Positions 36,401 through 47,916 of a DNA stretch of 64,000 nucleotides are shown one piece after another. The DNA lies in contig OY744616.1 of assembly GCA_963556255.1 (NCBI GenBank), forward strand, positions 31,939,416 to 32,003,415, in the 5' to 3' direction. The stretch's first letter is position 1, and each line of letters begins with the position of its first letter. Under the pieces are notes generated by a model. The model saw only the letters and a list, made by a program, of their open reading frames with translations, searched no databases and was not told the DNA's origin. The stretch comes from Allolobophora icterica. Its lineage: Eukaryota; Annelida; Clitellata; Crassiclitellata; Lumbricidae. The position numbers and the translations under genes are program-made.

Positions 36401-38763
36401 TCATGGGAGTCTCGAACCCACTCTCCACATAATACAGGGCAAGTGCTATAACTATATGTAGTTGGCTACCATGTTATTTGAAAGTGTTTTGAAGACTATC
36501 TCATCTTCTGACTCGTCTCTTGAAGACTCTGTGATCTTACGTCTAACGATGAAGAATGAGGTTGTACCACTATAATTATAACTCGCTGAGCAGTTCCAAT
36601 CGATTCCTGCTAGGTGGTTTAGAGGTGCTTTACAACAGTTCCAGCCAAGTCTCACGTATCATCATCACCATCATTATCAATTAGTAACTTCTATCTTGCT
36701 GGTGTATAATGCACAAGGCATCAGCTGATGGCACACTAAAAACCAAGCCTGTAATCAGGCCAATATCCAGAAGATCAGTCCATTACAACAGAGGCAGCCT
36801 CTGGTGGATAAGTAACTTTATAAAGGAGTCTTAATTTGAGAGTACAGTGACAAGCAACGGAGCAGAACAGATATGGGGAAATCCAAATTCTGGGTCCAGC
36901 AACCAAATATTTCTGGGTAGTTTAGGTATGAATAAAGACTGGTTGAATAATGACAAGTCCAGGGAATTAAGGTCTGTGGTTGGACAGAGTTCAATGTTTT
37001 ATAAACTGTGAACAAATCCTAGGGCTAGTCTTGCTTGCGCTATCATTGTCGAATATAACAGACTTACCTTGTTTCTGTTGTACAGTAAAGCCGCGTGAAC
37101 CTACATCACCGTTAGGATCCATGATGTCATTAGCATCTCATTTTAAAGTAAGAATTTATGCATGAACCATCAGAACATGGCATATAGTTAGAGAAATGGA
37201 TTTTTAATGGAATACAGAAAAAATAGTTCCAAAATTGACAGCAGCATAAGAGCTCAGCTCTTTTGGATCAGGCCAGAACCATACAGGGCCAATGAATGCA
37301 TAAACCAGGGCTGGCGAACCTTTTTTTAAGGTGCATGCCAAAATGCTGGTAAATCATTTTTAAAAATACCGTCGCATGCCCCTCGGAAATTTGCACAGTA
37401 TAGTGTTATTTTCCTCATATAAGTTTTAGTTAACAAAGCGTAAAAAATGAGTTAAAGACGTTATATGAAAGATCGTTTGAATGATGTTAATTAAAATTAA
37501 GCCCTTCAACAAAGAAAAATGTGGATTCGTACAGGGATTTTGTATTTCTAAGTTTGAATTTTGGGTGATGCTGAATTCCGCGTGCCCTAGAAATTTAAAC
37601 GCGTGCCACTTTGGGCACGCGTGCCATAGGTTCGCCAACCCTGGCATAAACTATGAACATTGACAAAGCTGCAATGGTGTTGCGGTTAGTTCAACATAAA
37701 ACTTGTCAGCAGTGTTCAAACTAGCTGCAACTGTTAGTAAGTTCGCTACTGCTTTTCAGTTTGTAATTTGTAGAAACAGTTTTGCTATACGAGATTCTCA
37801 AAAACAAACTGGTAACTACTGTATGCAGTGGTTGAAGTGGTTTGGGTGATCAGTGGGAACGCCGAAGAAGATTTTCATTTGAACGCATGCGTGAGCAGTG
37901 GGAACGCAAGCAAAGAATTTTGAGAGCAGTGGGAACGCCGTTCCCACCCCACTTTAACCCCTTTAACTATGTCTAGCTTAAAATCATAAAATCATAAGGT
38001 TACAGCTGAGCCTACACTTAGCACATACATGCCTACTGCATAAATTCAATATTTTTCATATTAAAGTACAATGTAAATAATGTAATAACTTTTTCTATGC
38101 CCTACGACAAACCACTGTTGAGAACTTTGCAACAAATGACAGTTCATGATAGAACAGTAACTTTTTCCATGCCCTGTGACAAACCGCTGATGAGAACTTG
38201 TAACAAATGACGAGCCATAATAGAACAGTGATGATGACAAACTGGAAGTTAACAGAAACTTGATATTGATAGTAATTTGTGAATGTTTGACTATCCCAAC
38301 ACTACAGTTTTCAACTGCATAGCATTTATTCTAGGTGCAAAACATTTCTGTATTGTCTTGGTGATTTTGAAATCAGGAGAAATTCACTCGCAGCACAGAA
38401 CCGAAAAAGGATTCAAAAACGGATGGGGAACAATTAGAGGGCCACAAAGATGTCCCAACAGAAGACAAAATAGTCCGCAAAGATACCAAGGAGGATATAC
38501 CCATGAGCCAGAAAGAGTCTGGGGAGGAATCTAAGAGCAATCAAGTGTCGCCAGCGGAAAACACGACATCAGTAGAACCGTCGGATCACCGAGAACCCAA
38601 TGAATCGAATATTGTGACAGCAGAAAAGGTGGAGAAGCTTCAATCTCCACCACCAGAAAGATCAGATCCAGATGACCCGGCAGTCAGCGAGCCACTGGAG
38701 AATGAAAGGTTCATCAACAACATCCTAAGCAGACTACGAAATATACGAGGGAAAAACGAATAA
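27432..38763 (+). CDS. BEST: Bestrophin-type calcium-activated anion channel
   Basis: Coding exons: 27432-27499, 28442-28552, 28961-29262, 30077-30231, 32215-32292, 33024-33161, 33852-33932, 34526-34677, 35537-35641, 36174-36226, 37086-37147, 38377-38763. All phases join, giving 563 residues from [17 protein letters not shown]. Bestrophins are pentameric plasma-membrane chloride channels gated by Ca2+. Family hallmarks seen: [13 protein letters not shown] (24-36), the neck IPISFILGF with I76, F80 and F84, SRWWEQF, IPLVYTQ, and the Ca2+-clasp [10 protein letters not shown] (291-300). The acidic, Ser/Pro-rich tail after about 350 has no recognised domain. Intron 7 starts with GC: using the nearby GT breaks the frame. 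Residue 205, the aperture in BEST1, is Phe. A 5' non-coding exon is possible. Which vertebrate paralogue it matches is not decided. Confidence 0.95.
27577..27709. mobile_element. hAT MITE (133 bp), copy 2, bestrophin intron 1
   Basis: Ends CACTGGCGTAAACTTG and GTCTACGCCTATG, with perfect 8-bp duplications GTTAGGTC (27,569-27,576 and 27,710-27,717). It is the inverted counterpart of 21,051-21,189. Confidence 0.9.
27830..28050 (+). repeat. SINE-A, sense copy, bestrophin intron 1
   Basis: Shares the body with 26,852-27,105 (ACACTATCAGTGTGAAGATC, AAATGAAGTTGCTGACACTT, ATGGCTGCCTCTT). The head is decayed. Confidence 0.6.
28055..28200 (+). repeat. SINE-C, 5'-decayed copy
   Basis: The 3' part ATTGCGTACTTGTCAGTTTG followed by an ATT tail matches 48,235-48,297. 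Confidence 0.6.
31296..31500 (-). repeat. SINE-B (tRNA-derived), antisense, bestrophin intron 4
   Basis: Reading the minus strand: box-A-like CTGGTTAGGTCACT and, about 40 bp on, box-B-like GGGTTCGAGCCT, then a body TGTGTAGGGACCTTGAGCAG. Copies at 36,270 and 40,285. Confidence 0.75.
31662..31995. mobile_element. hAT MITE (334 bp), bestrophin intron 4
   Basis: Ends CAGGGGCCCGGGAGCC and CCGAGCCACTG, with perfect 8-bp duplications GATTATTC (31,654-31,661 and 31,996-32,003). No ORF. Confidence 0.85.
33305..33620 (-). repeat. SINE-A, antisense, most complete copy
   Basis: Reading the minus strand: head with TAGTGTAGTGGTTACC (box A) and GGGGGTTCAAATCCC (box B), then the body with ACACTGTCTGTGGGAAGATG and a CTTCATACCCATGGCTGCC end. 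Located in bestrophin intron 6. Confidence 0.8.
33701..33770. mobile_element. TTAA-flanked MITE, copy 2
   Basis: TTAACTCTTTAATGACGAG ... GTCATTAAAGTGTTAA, 70 bp, in bestrophin intron 6. Its interior (GATTAGTTTTCCATGCATTT) matches copy 1. Confidence 0.8.
34193..34263. mobile_element. TTAA-flanked MITE, copy 3
   Basis: TTAACACTTTAATAACAAG ... CTCGTCGTTAAAGTGTTAA, 71 bp, in bestrophin intron 7. The interior AAAGCAACTGGGAAACCAAT matches, inverted, the G3BP-intron copies. Confidence 0.8.
34921..34990. mobile_element. TTAA-flanked MITE, copy 4
   Basis: TTAACACTTTAACGAAGAG ... CTCGTCATTAAAGGGTTAA, 70 bp, in bestrophin intron 8. Confidence 0.8.
36270..36470 (-). repeat. SINE-B, antisense, bestrophin intron 10
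   Basis: Minus strand: GTGGGTTCGAGACTCCC, then CTGTGTAGAGACTTTGAGCA. An ATT-rich tail lies at the left (36,270-36,305). Confidence 0.65.
37306..37643. mobile_element. hAT MITE (338 bp), bestrophin intron 11
   Basis: Ends CAGGGCTGGCGAACCT and AGGTTCGCCAACCCTG, with perfect 8-bp duplications GCATAAAC (37,298-37,305 and 37,644-37,651). Confidence 0.95.
38060..38215. repeat. Tandem duplication of about 75 bp
   Basis: ACTTTTTCTATGCCCTACGA ... ATGATAGAACAGTA is repeated directly with about 10 substitutions, in bestrophin intron 11. Confidence 0.8.
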
Positions 38764-39204
38764 CTGGTACTGACAAAAACTTTCAAAATCCTGCACGGTT
38801 TACTGAGACTAACAATTGTATCAACTTTGACAGAAGCATCTGATAAGACTTCTGAAAATCAACAGTTAAGGTTCTGCAATTTCACCAAATGCATGATTGA
38901 TAATAGTTACAATTTGTGAATGGTTTGGAATTGGCTGGGGATGTTTCAATTACCGTTGCACTGTATTCTGTAAAGAAAATGATTCCAAGACAACACGAGT
39001 TCTAAAGCAAATTCCAGCAATTGCAAGTGTTACGAAACTGGACAAGATGCAATGTTAAAGAATCTGTTTGTTGTTATCAAACCTGTGCTTATAGGTTACT
39101 TGCACCCTTGAGTTTCTCCACTAGTTGCAAAGATCAATGCAGTTCAAAGTTATACATGTAAAGAACCCTTTAGAAACACGGTTCACCGCAAGTTAAAAAG
39201 AAAC

Positions 39205-39285
39205 TACTAAGCCACTTGAATTGCTAACATACTAAGCCACTTGAGTTGCTAACATACTAAGCCACTTGAATTGCTAACATAACAG
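39205..39285. repeat. Three tandem copies of a 25-bp unit
   Basis: ACTAAGCCACTTGAATTGCT with AACAT, three times with one substitution. It lies downstream of the bestrophin stop, probably in its 3' UTR; a variant poly(A) signal ATTAAA follows at about 39,305. Confidence 0.9.
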
Positions 39286-39472
39286 GTTTAACCAATTTTT
39301 GAGAAATTAAACAGGAAGTCAGTCTAACGAAAACCAGCAGTACTAAACATAACTCCAGTATGATAATTAGAAATTTGAAAATTTCCCATTCCTCAACTTT
39401 CAAATTTCCAAAACTGAAAAACTCATTTCACTGTAAGCTGAATCTATCAACAGTGCAATGAGAGGTTTTTGC

Positions 39473-39478
39473 TTTATT
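39473..39478 (-). terminator. Poly(A) signal overlapping the TFAM stop codon
   Basis: The minus strand reads GAAGAATAAAGC, where TAA is the stop and AATAAA the signal. I see no other AATAAA on this strand before the bestrophin coding end, so the 3' UTR may be only about 20-30 nt. Confidence 0.45.
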
Positions 39479-42400
39479 CTTCACTTTTATTTGCTGCGGA
39501 CTTCTTTCCCGTAGAAGAACCTTTTGCGGCCTGTGTTCCACTTTTCTGAGTAGCTACGGTTCCAGTCACCTTTGCTCTGGTTTCAGTTTGAGTACCAACA
39601 GTCTTTACTTTAGCTTTTGCCCCTTGCTTCCTTGGAGCAGCTTTCCGTGGAGATTTCTTGTGACCTGCGGCCTTTCGTGGTCTTGTCGGTCGTTTCAGAG
39701 CCGATCTCCTTACAAGGTTTTCGTGACCCTCAATAATCATCCGACGTTCCCATTCTGCTAGTTTCAGTCGATACTTGGCACTGTTTGCTTTGGCTTCATC
39801 TATGTAAGGCTGCAACACAACAGTTTCATGTTGTGATAAAAGCAAACAGAAAAATTGATTTTAGCTTGTAAAGCAGAAACTGGGCTGCTAGTTTTATGGC
39901 CATATATCTTTCTGTCAATCTGTGATGGAGCATGATTCTTGAACCTTTGCTGTGAAAACCGATAGCTAGTCGTACAGCAGCCACTATATGCCGGCAAAAC
40001 AAGTTGACTTGTCCAACAAAGTATTGATTTTGTAGGCTTGAGATGAGAGATAAACTCAGCATAGAAGACTGTTTTTCTAGGTTAGTTATTCTGTAGTTTT
40101 TACATCATTCTAAGTGATCTATACAGCTGAGCTACGTGTTATTATTCATTAGTTTTGAGAAGATAAAGGGATGACATCGTTGGGTGTTGAGTAAACAACA
40201 GCACAGGTTTTGTAGAACATTTTTTTGGAGAATAATTCACCAGTCTCAAGAATCCAAAATTAACCAATTCAAATTTGGACAGCCATTACAATGCAATTGT
40301 GATTGTAGGATCTTGCTCTAGGTCCCGACACAGCAACTGTCTTGGGGAGGCTTGAACCCATACTTCGCATTACAAGGGAAGCACTCTAACCAATCGTTTA
40401 CCAGGTCCTACTTTTACTTTTCTATTAATAATATAAACTAAAAATATAGCCTGAATGAAGAACATTTAGTTACCATTAGGTCAAATAGCGTTTCGGAGAA
40501 ATGTGTGCTTCAGCAAAATTATTTTTTCAGGAGCTGGTTGTTAACCCCATAGAGTATTTCCCGATTATGAGGTTTTTAAACACGAACGGACTTAAAACAT
40601 GTGTCAATATATCAAGTTTAATTTGTTTCACCAACACTGCAGACAGCAGATTGGAGAAAACAGAAAACGATAGCACTCTGCCAAACATACCTGCTTATCT
40701 TCTTCTGGCAGTTTCTTCCAATATTCAGAAAGACCCCTCGCATATTGCTACAAAGTAGGAATATTTAGGCATTAAATTCATTTCTGCTTTGTTTGTATTC
40801 ACCTAAACTAAGCAACTGAATAACCTCAGTTACATAACAGACTTAATAGTTAATACACAACATCTCTTAGATTCCAGGCTCAAAGCTGCACATTAGTTTT
40901 CAATCAAGTGAATGCTCAAGCCTAAAGCATAATCCCAAATCCATTCACCACAAAGATGCCATTCAGTTTAGGCATCGCCACACACGTTTCCCTGATCTGA
41001 TGGAAACAAGATGAATCCTACAAAGAAACCTAAATAATTCACAATCTGAATTATATAACTCATGGTGTCCTTAACTTCACTGATCTCATTATCATTTAGA
41101 CAATTTGCTCTTCTAACAGACCAAAAAGATGGCAGGCAGTTTTACCTGAAATGGGGCATCACCCCTTTCTAATGCCTTTGCCTTCACAAACAGAATATAT
41201 GGATTGACATCACCAGGTTTTGGTTTCTGTAGATCTTTAAGCAGCTAACACAAATTACATGGCATAGTGTTATGAGTTTGTTTTGATTGCAATTTTCATC
41301 CAAGCTACTATTGACTGCTGTCTTAATAATTACATCAACAAAATTTCTAAGGTGCCATAACACAGCCATGCCGTTACAAGGGCACCGGACATTATAAGAG
41401 CAATATAAAGTCATTAGATTAGATTAGTATCAGAATAGCAATAAACACAGTAAAAGACCTTGAACCTAGTGCCTTGTAGAGATTCGAACAGAAAATTTAG
41501 AACACTTATATAGCAAAGTTGAAACTGCTGGATGTCACGCTGTACGCATCCTCATTTTAATCATTCCTTCCTTCAACGATGACAGTGATATTTTAGAAGC
41601 ACAAGCACTTAGAATACTAAAGGCCAACAGACATCAATGACACTTGAGTCAACAGTCTGTTTGTCTGCATGCTCCTTAAAGCAGGGAATTCTATGCACAG
41701 TTGTACTGTAACACCTGTATTGTATTGTATTTAAACATTTATAAAGCTGTGAGGCGTGAGTTACATGCAAGACTGGAGTCAGCTAAAAACACTGCACTAC
41801 CCAGTAAAAACAAGAAGGTTGAGGCATCTCAGAGTCACCTTAGCCTACATGTTTAACAAGAGCATTAAACAACATAAAATAAATGAGTTTTGATTCTGTT
41901 AATGTCACATAATGCAAAAATGAGAAGATTTACCTATAGCACGAGTATCATCAGCAAAGAACACAGGTAATGTCAGAAATAACATCCAAACAAATATCAC
42001 CATACACTTGCTTACTACTTGAAGCTTGGCATAAAAATCACCTTTTTCTTTCGTCTCATGCTTCTGCGTCGCCTCCTTTCTTCCGCTTCCGTTTTCATTG
42101 CTGCTTTTTCTTTTTCCGAAAGCTTATCAATTTTGGCTTTCTTCTCCTCGTCGAATGTTGCTTTTTCTTCAAGATATCTTGCCCTATACATCTGCAAATA
42201 ATACGCACACATAAATAATAGGGCTATAGAAACATGTGCATTTTGTGTAAAACATATCCAGTGGAGGTCCTGGGCTGTTTATGCACTAATCCGTCTAACA
42301 ATTTCTAGACTAAATAATTTTTTATGAGTTTGGAATGTAGGCTGAATATTTTTGAGAAAAAGTCCTTCACTTCCCCTTAGACTTTTTTTAATAACGCAAA

Positions 42401-45400
42401 ACGTACATCTAGCAAATGTTTGACAGTGTAAGCAGACCGGATGTCACTCCCCATGTGCTAATTTTGAACCGTGTGATAGGTTCAAGGCTATCAATCACTT
42501 AACAGTAAGTCACATTGTTTGCAATATGTGATGCACTGGTGACACTGTTTTTCCAGCCTGTTGCTATAAATCATACAGACCTGCTTGTAGTTCGTATCCT
42601 CATATGTGACTGGAAAATGTTCAGTTATTGTTTACAACCACGAGACATCTTACTCTTTTACATCTAGTCACACTAGTGTCATCCTATCATCGCAGTCTAA
42701 TTAACAGCAGCAGGAGCCTAGCTGCTGTCTCAGCCAAGGTGACAACAGCTGTGTACCTATACGCCTACTGTTAAATACAGGCACTTTCACGCATTGACAT
42801 ATCTGGAAGCAGTAGGTATTAACGTGGAAAGAAGCATAAATTGTGTGGTATTAAATCACAATCACTTTTGCCCAAAACCAAACAGCAATATGGCCTTTCA
42901 AAGTGATTGGACAACATTGTCTGATAGTAGGTTACAGTGCAAGTGCTTTCACATCGGACAGCCAATGTCTCCGTGCTTCCTAGCCAGACTAAGACTTAAG
43001 TAACTCATACATTACTGCATTTCAGTATGATCTGTGAATGCACGTCATGGTAACTTTGGCTTCCAATGACCGTGTGCAAATGGGTCTGTACCGTATAAAG
43101 CCCTCATTAAATATAATGTCAGTTTATGATAGAGCATTTAAAAGGACTGAATCCGAGAATAATACATGAATTAATACATGAATCTGTTCAGACTAAAGCT
43201 GACAAGCAATTGGACGAAAATGTAAACGGCCTGAAATGACCAACCTCCTTCTCTGCTTCAGGAAGAAGGCGCCACATCTGTCCAAGCATTCGACCAATGT
43301 CAGGAACACGAATTCCTGCAAAGACATTTGAAATCCATTATAAAATCAAATCAACAACATTTGGTATACACAGCATCAAATGTTTAATTATATTGTATAG
43401 TGTCACAGTATGCTGACAACACAACAAAGCCACTATGCACAGGTGTTAACATTTCCTCAAGCCCATACATATTTACTAATCTCAATCAGTTTAACAACAC
43501 TGTGTAATAACAAAGATCATTAGCATCGCCCTCCTCCTTCATCCAGGCTTTAGGACTGGCACTGAATGGCACGGACGTAGAGTGGCGGAGTTAAGTAATT
43601 ACTGATGGACCGTTTGATAGCAGTAGGCCCCTACCTCCATTCTGCACTCGTATATGCAAGCTCTGACCACGATCATACATAGAACAAGATGATTTACTAT
43701 TTAATCTATGTACATAAACAATTGTAAAATATAATCCCATCACATAATAATATCGTAGTAAAACATTATACCAGAACCTTGCTATAATACGCTCTTTATA
43801 TAGCAAGGGTAACAACAAAACAATGGAAATGTGAAGTTATTGATCTCACATTGAGAACTATCTGTTGGAATAAAGCAATCTATACATATAGTTTCCATAT
43901 AGTGTCCGTCCGGATAAACGCTACGTCACAAACGCTTTCTGTTCTATTGTGAAACATAAACCGGTTGTGTTGACGACGGCTGTCTTGACGACGGGGATAA
44001 GTAACGATACATTATAGGCCTATATTATGACGTCATGATATGACGGGAAAATACACTAGTTATTGAAATACCAGCCAAATTTAATTCTGGATAATTTTGC
44101 AGAAGTTCTTAAAGGCAAGAACCTCAATAACTTTCACTGCCTACTTCTATTCATTCTCTGTTTGTTCCGTCAGTTCTTTGATATCATTTAGGTCTAAACA
44201 GAAGACTCATTTCTTTCCACTTGCTGCTTCCCACCATAGCCTAACTTTTAGACCAATCAGAAATTCAACCTGGCTTCCCCAAATGAATCACGATTTCACT
44301 CGAAGCGACCATTGAACGATGCCTTGGCCATTATGATAATGACACTAGGGAATGTTAACTTTCTAGTCAAACGCTAGAAAAAATAAAATCGTACCCTGGC
44401 TAAACTGTTATTAGGTCTTACCAAAACAGTTCCAATGACAGTACCTGGATTAGCATTTCGCACGTCTGCCATCTTATCGTTGACGAATATGATGTAAGGG
44501 GTGCGTGAGTGCATTTTCACCTTCGCAACACCCTGATTTGAAGTAGCGAGGCAGCGGATCGGACATCCTGCATTAGACTTCAGGAACAATGAGAAGGCAG
44601 ATACTGGTCTACAAAAGTTTGGACAGACATTTATGCTTGTTTTCTCTATGATCCTGTAACAGCCATCACATTTACAATGAAGGTGACAAAGGTCTACACC
44701 TAAAGGACAGATTCTGCTACTATTAAAGGCAAAGGGCCAATCTAGGGGGGTCAATGCAGCAAAGTCTTGCATTTTAATTCGGGGCCAATCTATCGCGTTG
44801 GCCCTCCAAACCGCTTACCGCAAGGATTACTCACATAAAGTGCAAGTTAAATATGACCGATAATACCGCTAAATAAAATAAAGGAAGAATATGAAAATTA
44901 ATTCAAGGAAGGCCCAAAAATGTCTGGAATTGGACACACAAAAGAAAAACTCATGAAAATAAAACCAAGATAAGAAACGACAAGCAAATGGGATATCAAG
45001 AGAACAAGAAAAGGAAAACACGTGGAAATAGCCAAGTAAACATGTAAAGAAACTTTAGAAAAGGTGAATGACTAAAACAAGTTCTAAGATATTTTTCTGG
45101 ATATGAAAGACCATGGAAAAGTTTGGTCTCATTGTGAGCCTTTGTATATTGTTTCAATGATGTTGGATGGCAGCAAGTCATTAATTCAAAATGACTTAAA
45201 TGTGGGAACTATATCCCCAGCATTCATTGCATCTGTGAATGCTTTATTTGGCAGTTGTTAGTCTTCATTCCCATGCAACATGGACGACCAGGAACAACGA
45301 ACGTGGTGTATACTACCAAACTTTTATGAGACTTTGTTAGCAATGCTTGTCATGCATGGGCGTCCAGAGGGGGAGATTTGCCCCTTGAATTTTGGGCATA

Positions 45401-47860
45401 TTTTACAAAAATAAAATCTTTTGATTATTGTTATTATTACAACAGTCCAACCTGATTTTCAGTGCAAAAAAACACTTAATGATAATCTATTTTTAAAGTT
45501 GTCATGTGTTCTGTGTTCATGAATAGCTAATATCTATGCAACAATGTCATTTTGCTCCCCCTACAACATTTTTTACCCCCACAAAAATTCCTGAGACGCC
45601 CATGTCTGTGCGATCATGTACAATCGGGTTGCATGAATTTTAAAATCCAGCTACCACTCACAGGTATAGCTTTTTTAGTCGCACAGATACGTAGGCTACA
45701 CTGACCCTAAGCCCTAACCGACCCTCACGACGCTTACCCTGACCCTAACCAACTCTCACGATGCAAATACACCCACCAAGATAATACATAGGCACCCCGA
45801 TTGTACATGTTCGGCGTTGTTCGCCCATGTTTGCATGCATTCCAAAGCCCAACGGTTTTGATTCTCCAGCTATTAGACCCTTATTTGCGGTATATAAACT
45901 TCTGTTTGTAATTAACTCCAGTATATATGATTAATGGCACTGGTAGTGCATTAAGTTCTTAAAAGGTACCACAGAAAGGTTCAGTTACAGCCTCAAAACA
46001 ATCCACACACAAATTTATAAACAGGAATACATTTATGCTTTGTGCATGTATGGTAATCTTTCAACTAGACCAGTGTATCGCAAACTGTGTGCCGCGGCAC
46101 ACTAGTGTGCCGTGCGAGATTTAAGGTGTGCCGCGAGAGAAACCTAAAATTCACTAGTCTCATTAATTGACTTTATAAGAAATTATTTCATAGATACAAT
46201 TTTCGGCTTTTAATGTTTTTATTTTGAAGAATAGTTTCTCATTCACAGTTATTCGATGTCATGTGATAAAAAGTAAAAACTCTAGCTTCATTAATCTATT
46301 CTCAGTTATCTGTTTGTTCGCCCCTCCTCTCGACGTCATTATTACGGCCTGAAGTGACATTCCTCAACGACCTTTTCGAAAGGTTGAACATCTGAAATCT
46401 GAGTCTTCAAAGCAAAAGAAAACTAAATCACAATCATGGAGAAGCTGAAGCCATTCAACGAAAAGTTGCAACTGTGGATTAAGAATGCAAGCAATTCACA
46501 GCTTGATTGTTTTCCAGATATTGATGCTTCTCGACGCAAGAGCATAATACTGCAGTGGAGAAAATTAGGGAGACGCTGGAAAATCTCGATTTAGCATTCG
46601 CCAATTACTTTCCTTCACTGGAAACAAAAGAGTATGAATGGGTCATCAATCCATTCGTAAATCACGAATGTACCGGTCTGACCATGGCTGAAGAAGAGAG
46701 TCTCATCGATCTTAAGAAAGATCTGGTTCACAGAGGCTCTTAGCCTCTTGCTGTTCAAGAGCTGTCCGCATTTTCGATCTCAATTCTAAGCCAATGTCCA
46801 GACTTGAGCACGAAAGCGATCAAGTGTTTGCTGCTGTTTGGATCTTCGTAGGCCTATCTCTGTGAAGTTTGATTTCTGTTCTAACAGAAATGAAATCGAA
46901 AAAAACGAGAGCGAAATTCTCAGCGAATACAGATGGTGGATGATGAAATTCGTGTCTGCTTGTCGGCTATCGAAACGCGTCTTGAGTTAGCATGCTGTCA
47001 TAAACAAGCTCATTCATCGCATTAGGCTAGAGATGAATAGTCAAATAAAATCTGCTTTAGAGTATCTATTACTGGACTAAACTGACAAACTTAAAATATG
47101 ACAAACTTAAATTATTGCTGTTGGTTTTGTAATTTTAATCAATTTTAATTGGTGTGCCACGATAAAAATTTGCTCTGCTGAGTGTGCCGGGAGTTAAAAA
47201 AGTTTGCGAGACACTGAACTAGACAAATCACCTAAATTCCTTTTCTGAATTGACTGACCTGACTTTTGGCTTGAATTTGACACACCATTGATTGATGACT
47301 TGTGTTAACAGAAGTTACTAATCTTTTGACAGAAAGCATTTTTATTCTGTTCATCTTTAGTATGTAATAATTTGCATAAGCGCCAGCAGCTCTATAGCTA
47401 CACTGGCATAAAACGATTTTCGTATCCACACAGTGTGACCTTCGCATTGACCCATGGGTCAACTGGTATAAGGAATAACATCACATTTGAATTTACTGCT
47501 TCCTGTCTATTTTATGTGTGTTTACGATTCGACAGCGCGGAGTTTCAATATACAATTTATGCCTGAAATAGCTATGTGCACCTCCCACCACCATATGTTT
47601 TTCTGCTTTTTCAAGGCACTAGTTTAAATCTTCAGAGCGATGCATAAAATGCAATCTGCTGCAGTATTTTGTAAAGTCAAACGCCTGAGGGTAAGGTTAG
47701 TATCGAAGAAAAATTGGTACGAAATTTGTTGTGCTCAATTCCGATGCTAATCTCTTACACGAAAACTGTTATGAAATTACACTAACTTCAAGCTGTCTTG
47801 AAAATACGGTCTAATAATTACGCTTCGCAGGGAGATCAACAACCGCCCAACCGCGGCCAT
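39474..47860 (-). CDS. TFAM: Mitochondrial transcription factor A (TFAM), two HMG boxes
   Basis: Coding exons (transcript order): 47860-47787, 44608-44445, 43315-43245, 42191-42042, 41226-41146, 40747-40691, 39809-39474. Phases join to give 310 residues. TFAM coats and bends mitochondrial DNA and helps start its transcription. Residues 1-58 (MAAVGRLLISLRSVIIRP ...) are basic and hydrophobic with almost no acid, a likely mitochondrial presequence. HMG box 1 is about 60-125 (W94), a basic linker is 125-155, HMG box 2 is about 156-226 (W190, LAEWERRMIIEG). LVRRSAL at 231-237 matches the TFAM C-tail. Residues 240-310 form an unusually long Lys/Ala/Pro-rich tail like histone H1. The AATAAA at 39,478-39,473 overlaps the stop. 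A nuclear HMGB-like role is the alternative, but the presequence and the W.E.MI..G...L.RR signature favour TFAM. Confidence 0.9.
40285..40405 (-). repeat. SINE-B head, antisense, TFAM intron 6
   Basis: Minus strand: ATTGGTTAGAGTGCTT (box A) and GGGTTCAAGCCT (box B), then CTGTGTCGGGACCTAGAGCA. Confidence 0.7.
43879..44059 (+). mobile_element. Non-autonomous Helitron-like insertion, copy B, TFAM intron 2
   Basis: Begins TCTATACATATAGTTTCC after an A and ends ATACACTAG before a T. It is related to copy A throughout but shorter, with a decayed internal stem and only the ATGACGTCAT palindrome near the 3' end. Confidence 0.65.
45355..45604. mobile_element. hAT-like MITE (family CATGGGCGTCC), copy 2, TFAM intron 1
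   Basis: Ends CATGGGCGTCCAGAGG and CTGAGACGCCCATG. Internal TCTTTTGATTATT ... CAGTGCAAAAA matches 11,402-11,726. I cannot see a convincing target duplication. Confidence 0.65.
46071..47216 (+). mobile_element. hAT element with transposase remnant, TFAM intron 1
   Basis: Ends CAGTGTATCGCAAACT and AGTTTGCGAGACACTG, with perfect 8-bp duplications AACTAGAC (46,063-46,070 and 47,217-47,224). Subterminal TGTGCCG repeats occur at both ends. Confidence 0.95.
46436..47033 (+). pseudogene. ZBED-type hAT transposase remnant
   Basis: Fragments in shifting frames: MEKLKPFNEKLQLWIKNA, then (46,555 onward) FANYFPSLETKEYEWVINPF, LSQCPDLSTKAIKCLLLF, YLCEV, and finally IETRLELACCHKQAHSSH. These follow the order of the C-terminal half of ZBED/hAT transposases. 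Frameshifts and stops mean it is dead. No N-terminal half is present. Confidence 0.85.
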
Positions 47861-47916
47861 CTTTGTAACAACACACTGCCCTGGCTAATAAGCTACAATG
47901 CCAGTCTCACAAGACA

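Noticed and set aside
44608..44772. TFAM exon 2 starting further upstream, or at GCAG|GATG near 44,575
   Set aside because: Those acceptors do not match the phase left by exon 1; TTGTAG at 44,609-44,614 does and keeps the presequence in frame.
45695..45760. Telomere-like CCCTAA repeats
   Set aside because: Only a few scattered, imperfect units mixed with CCCTCACGA; not an array.
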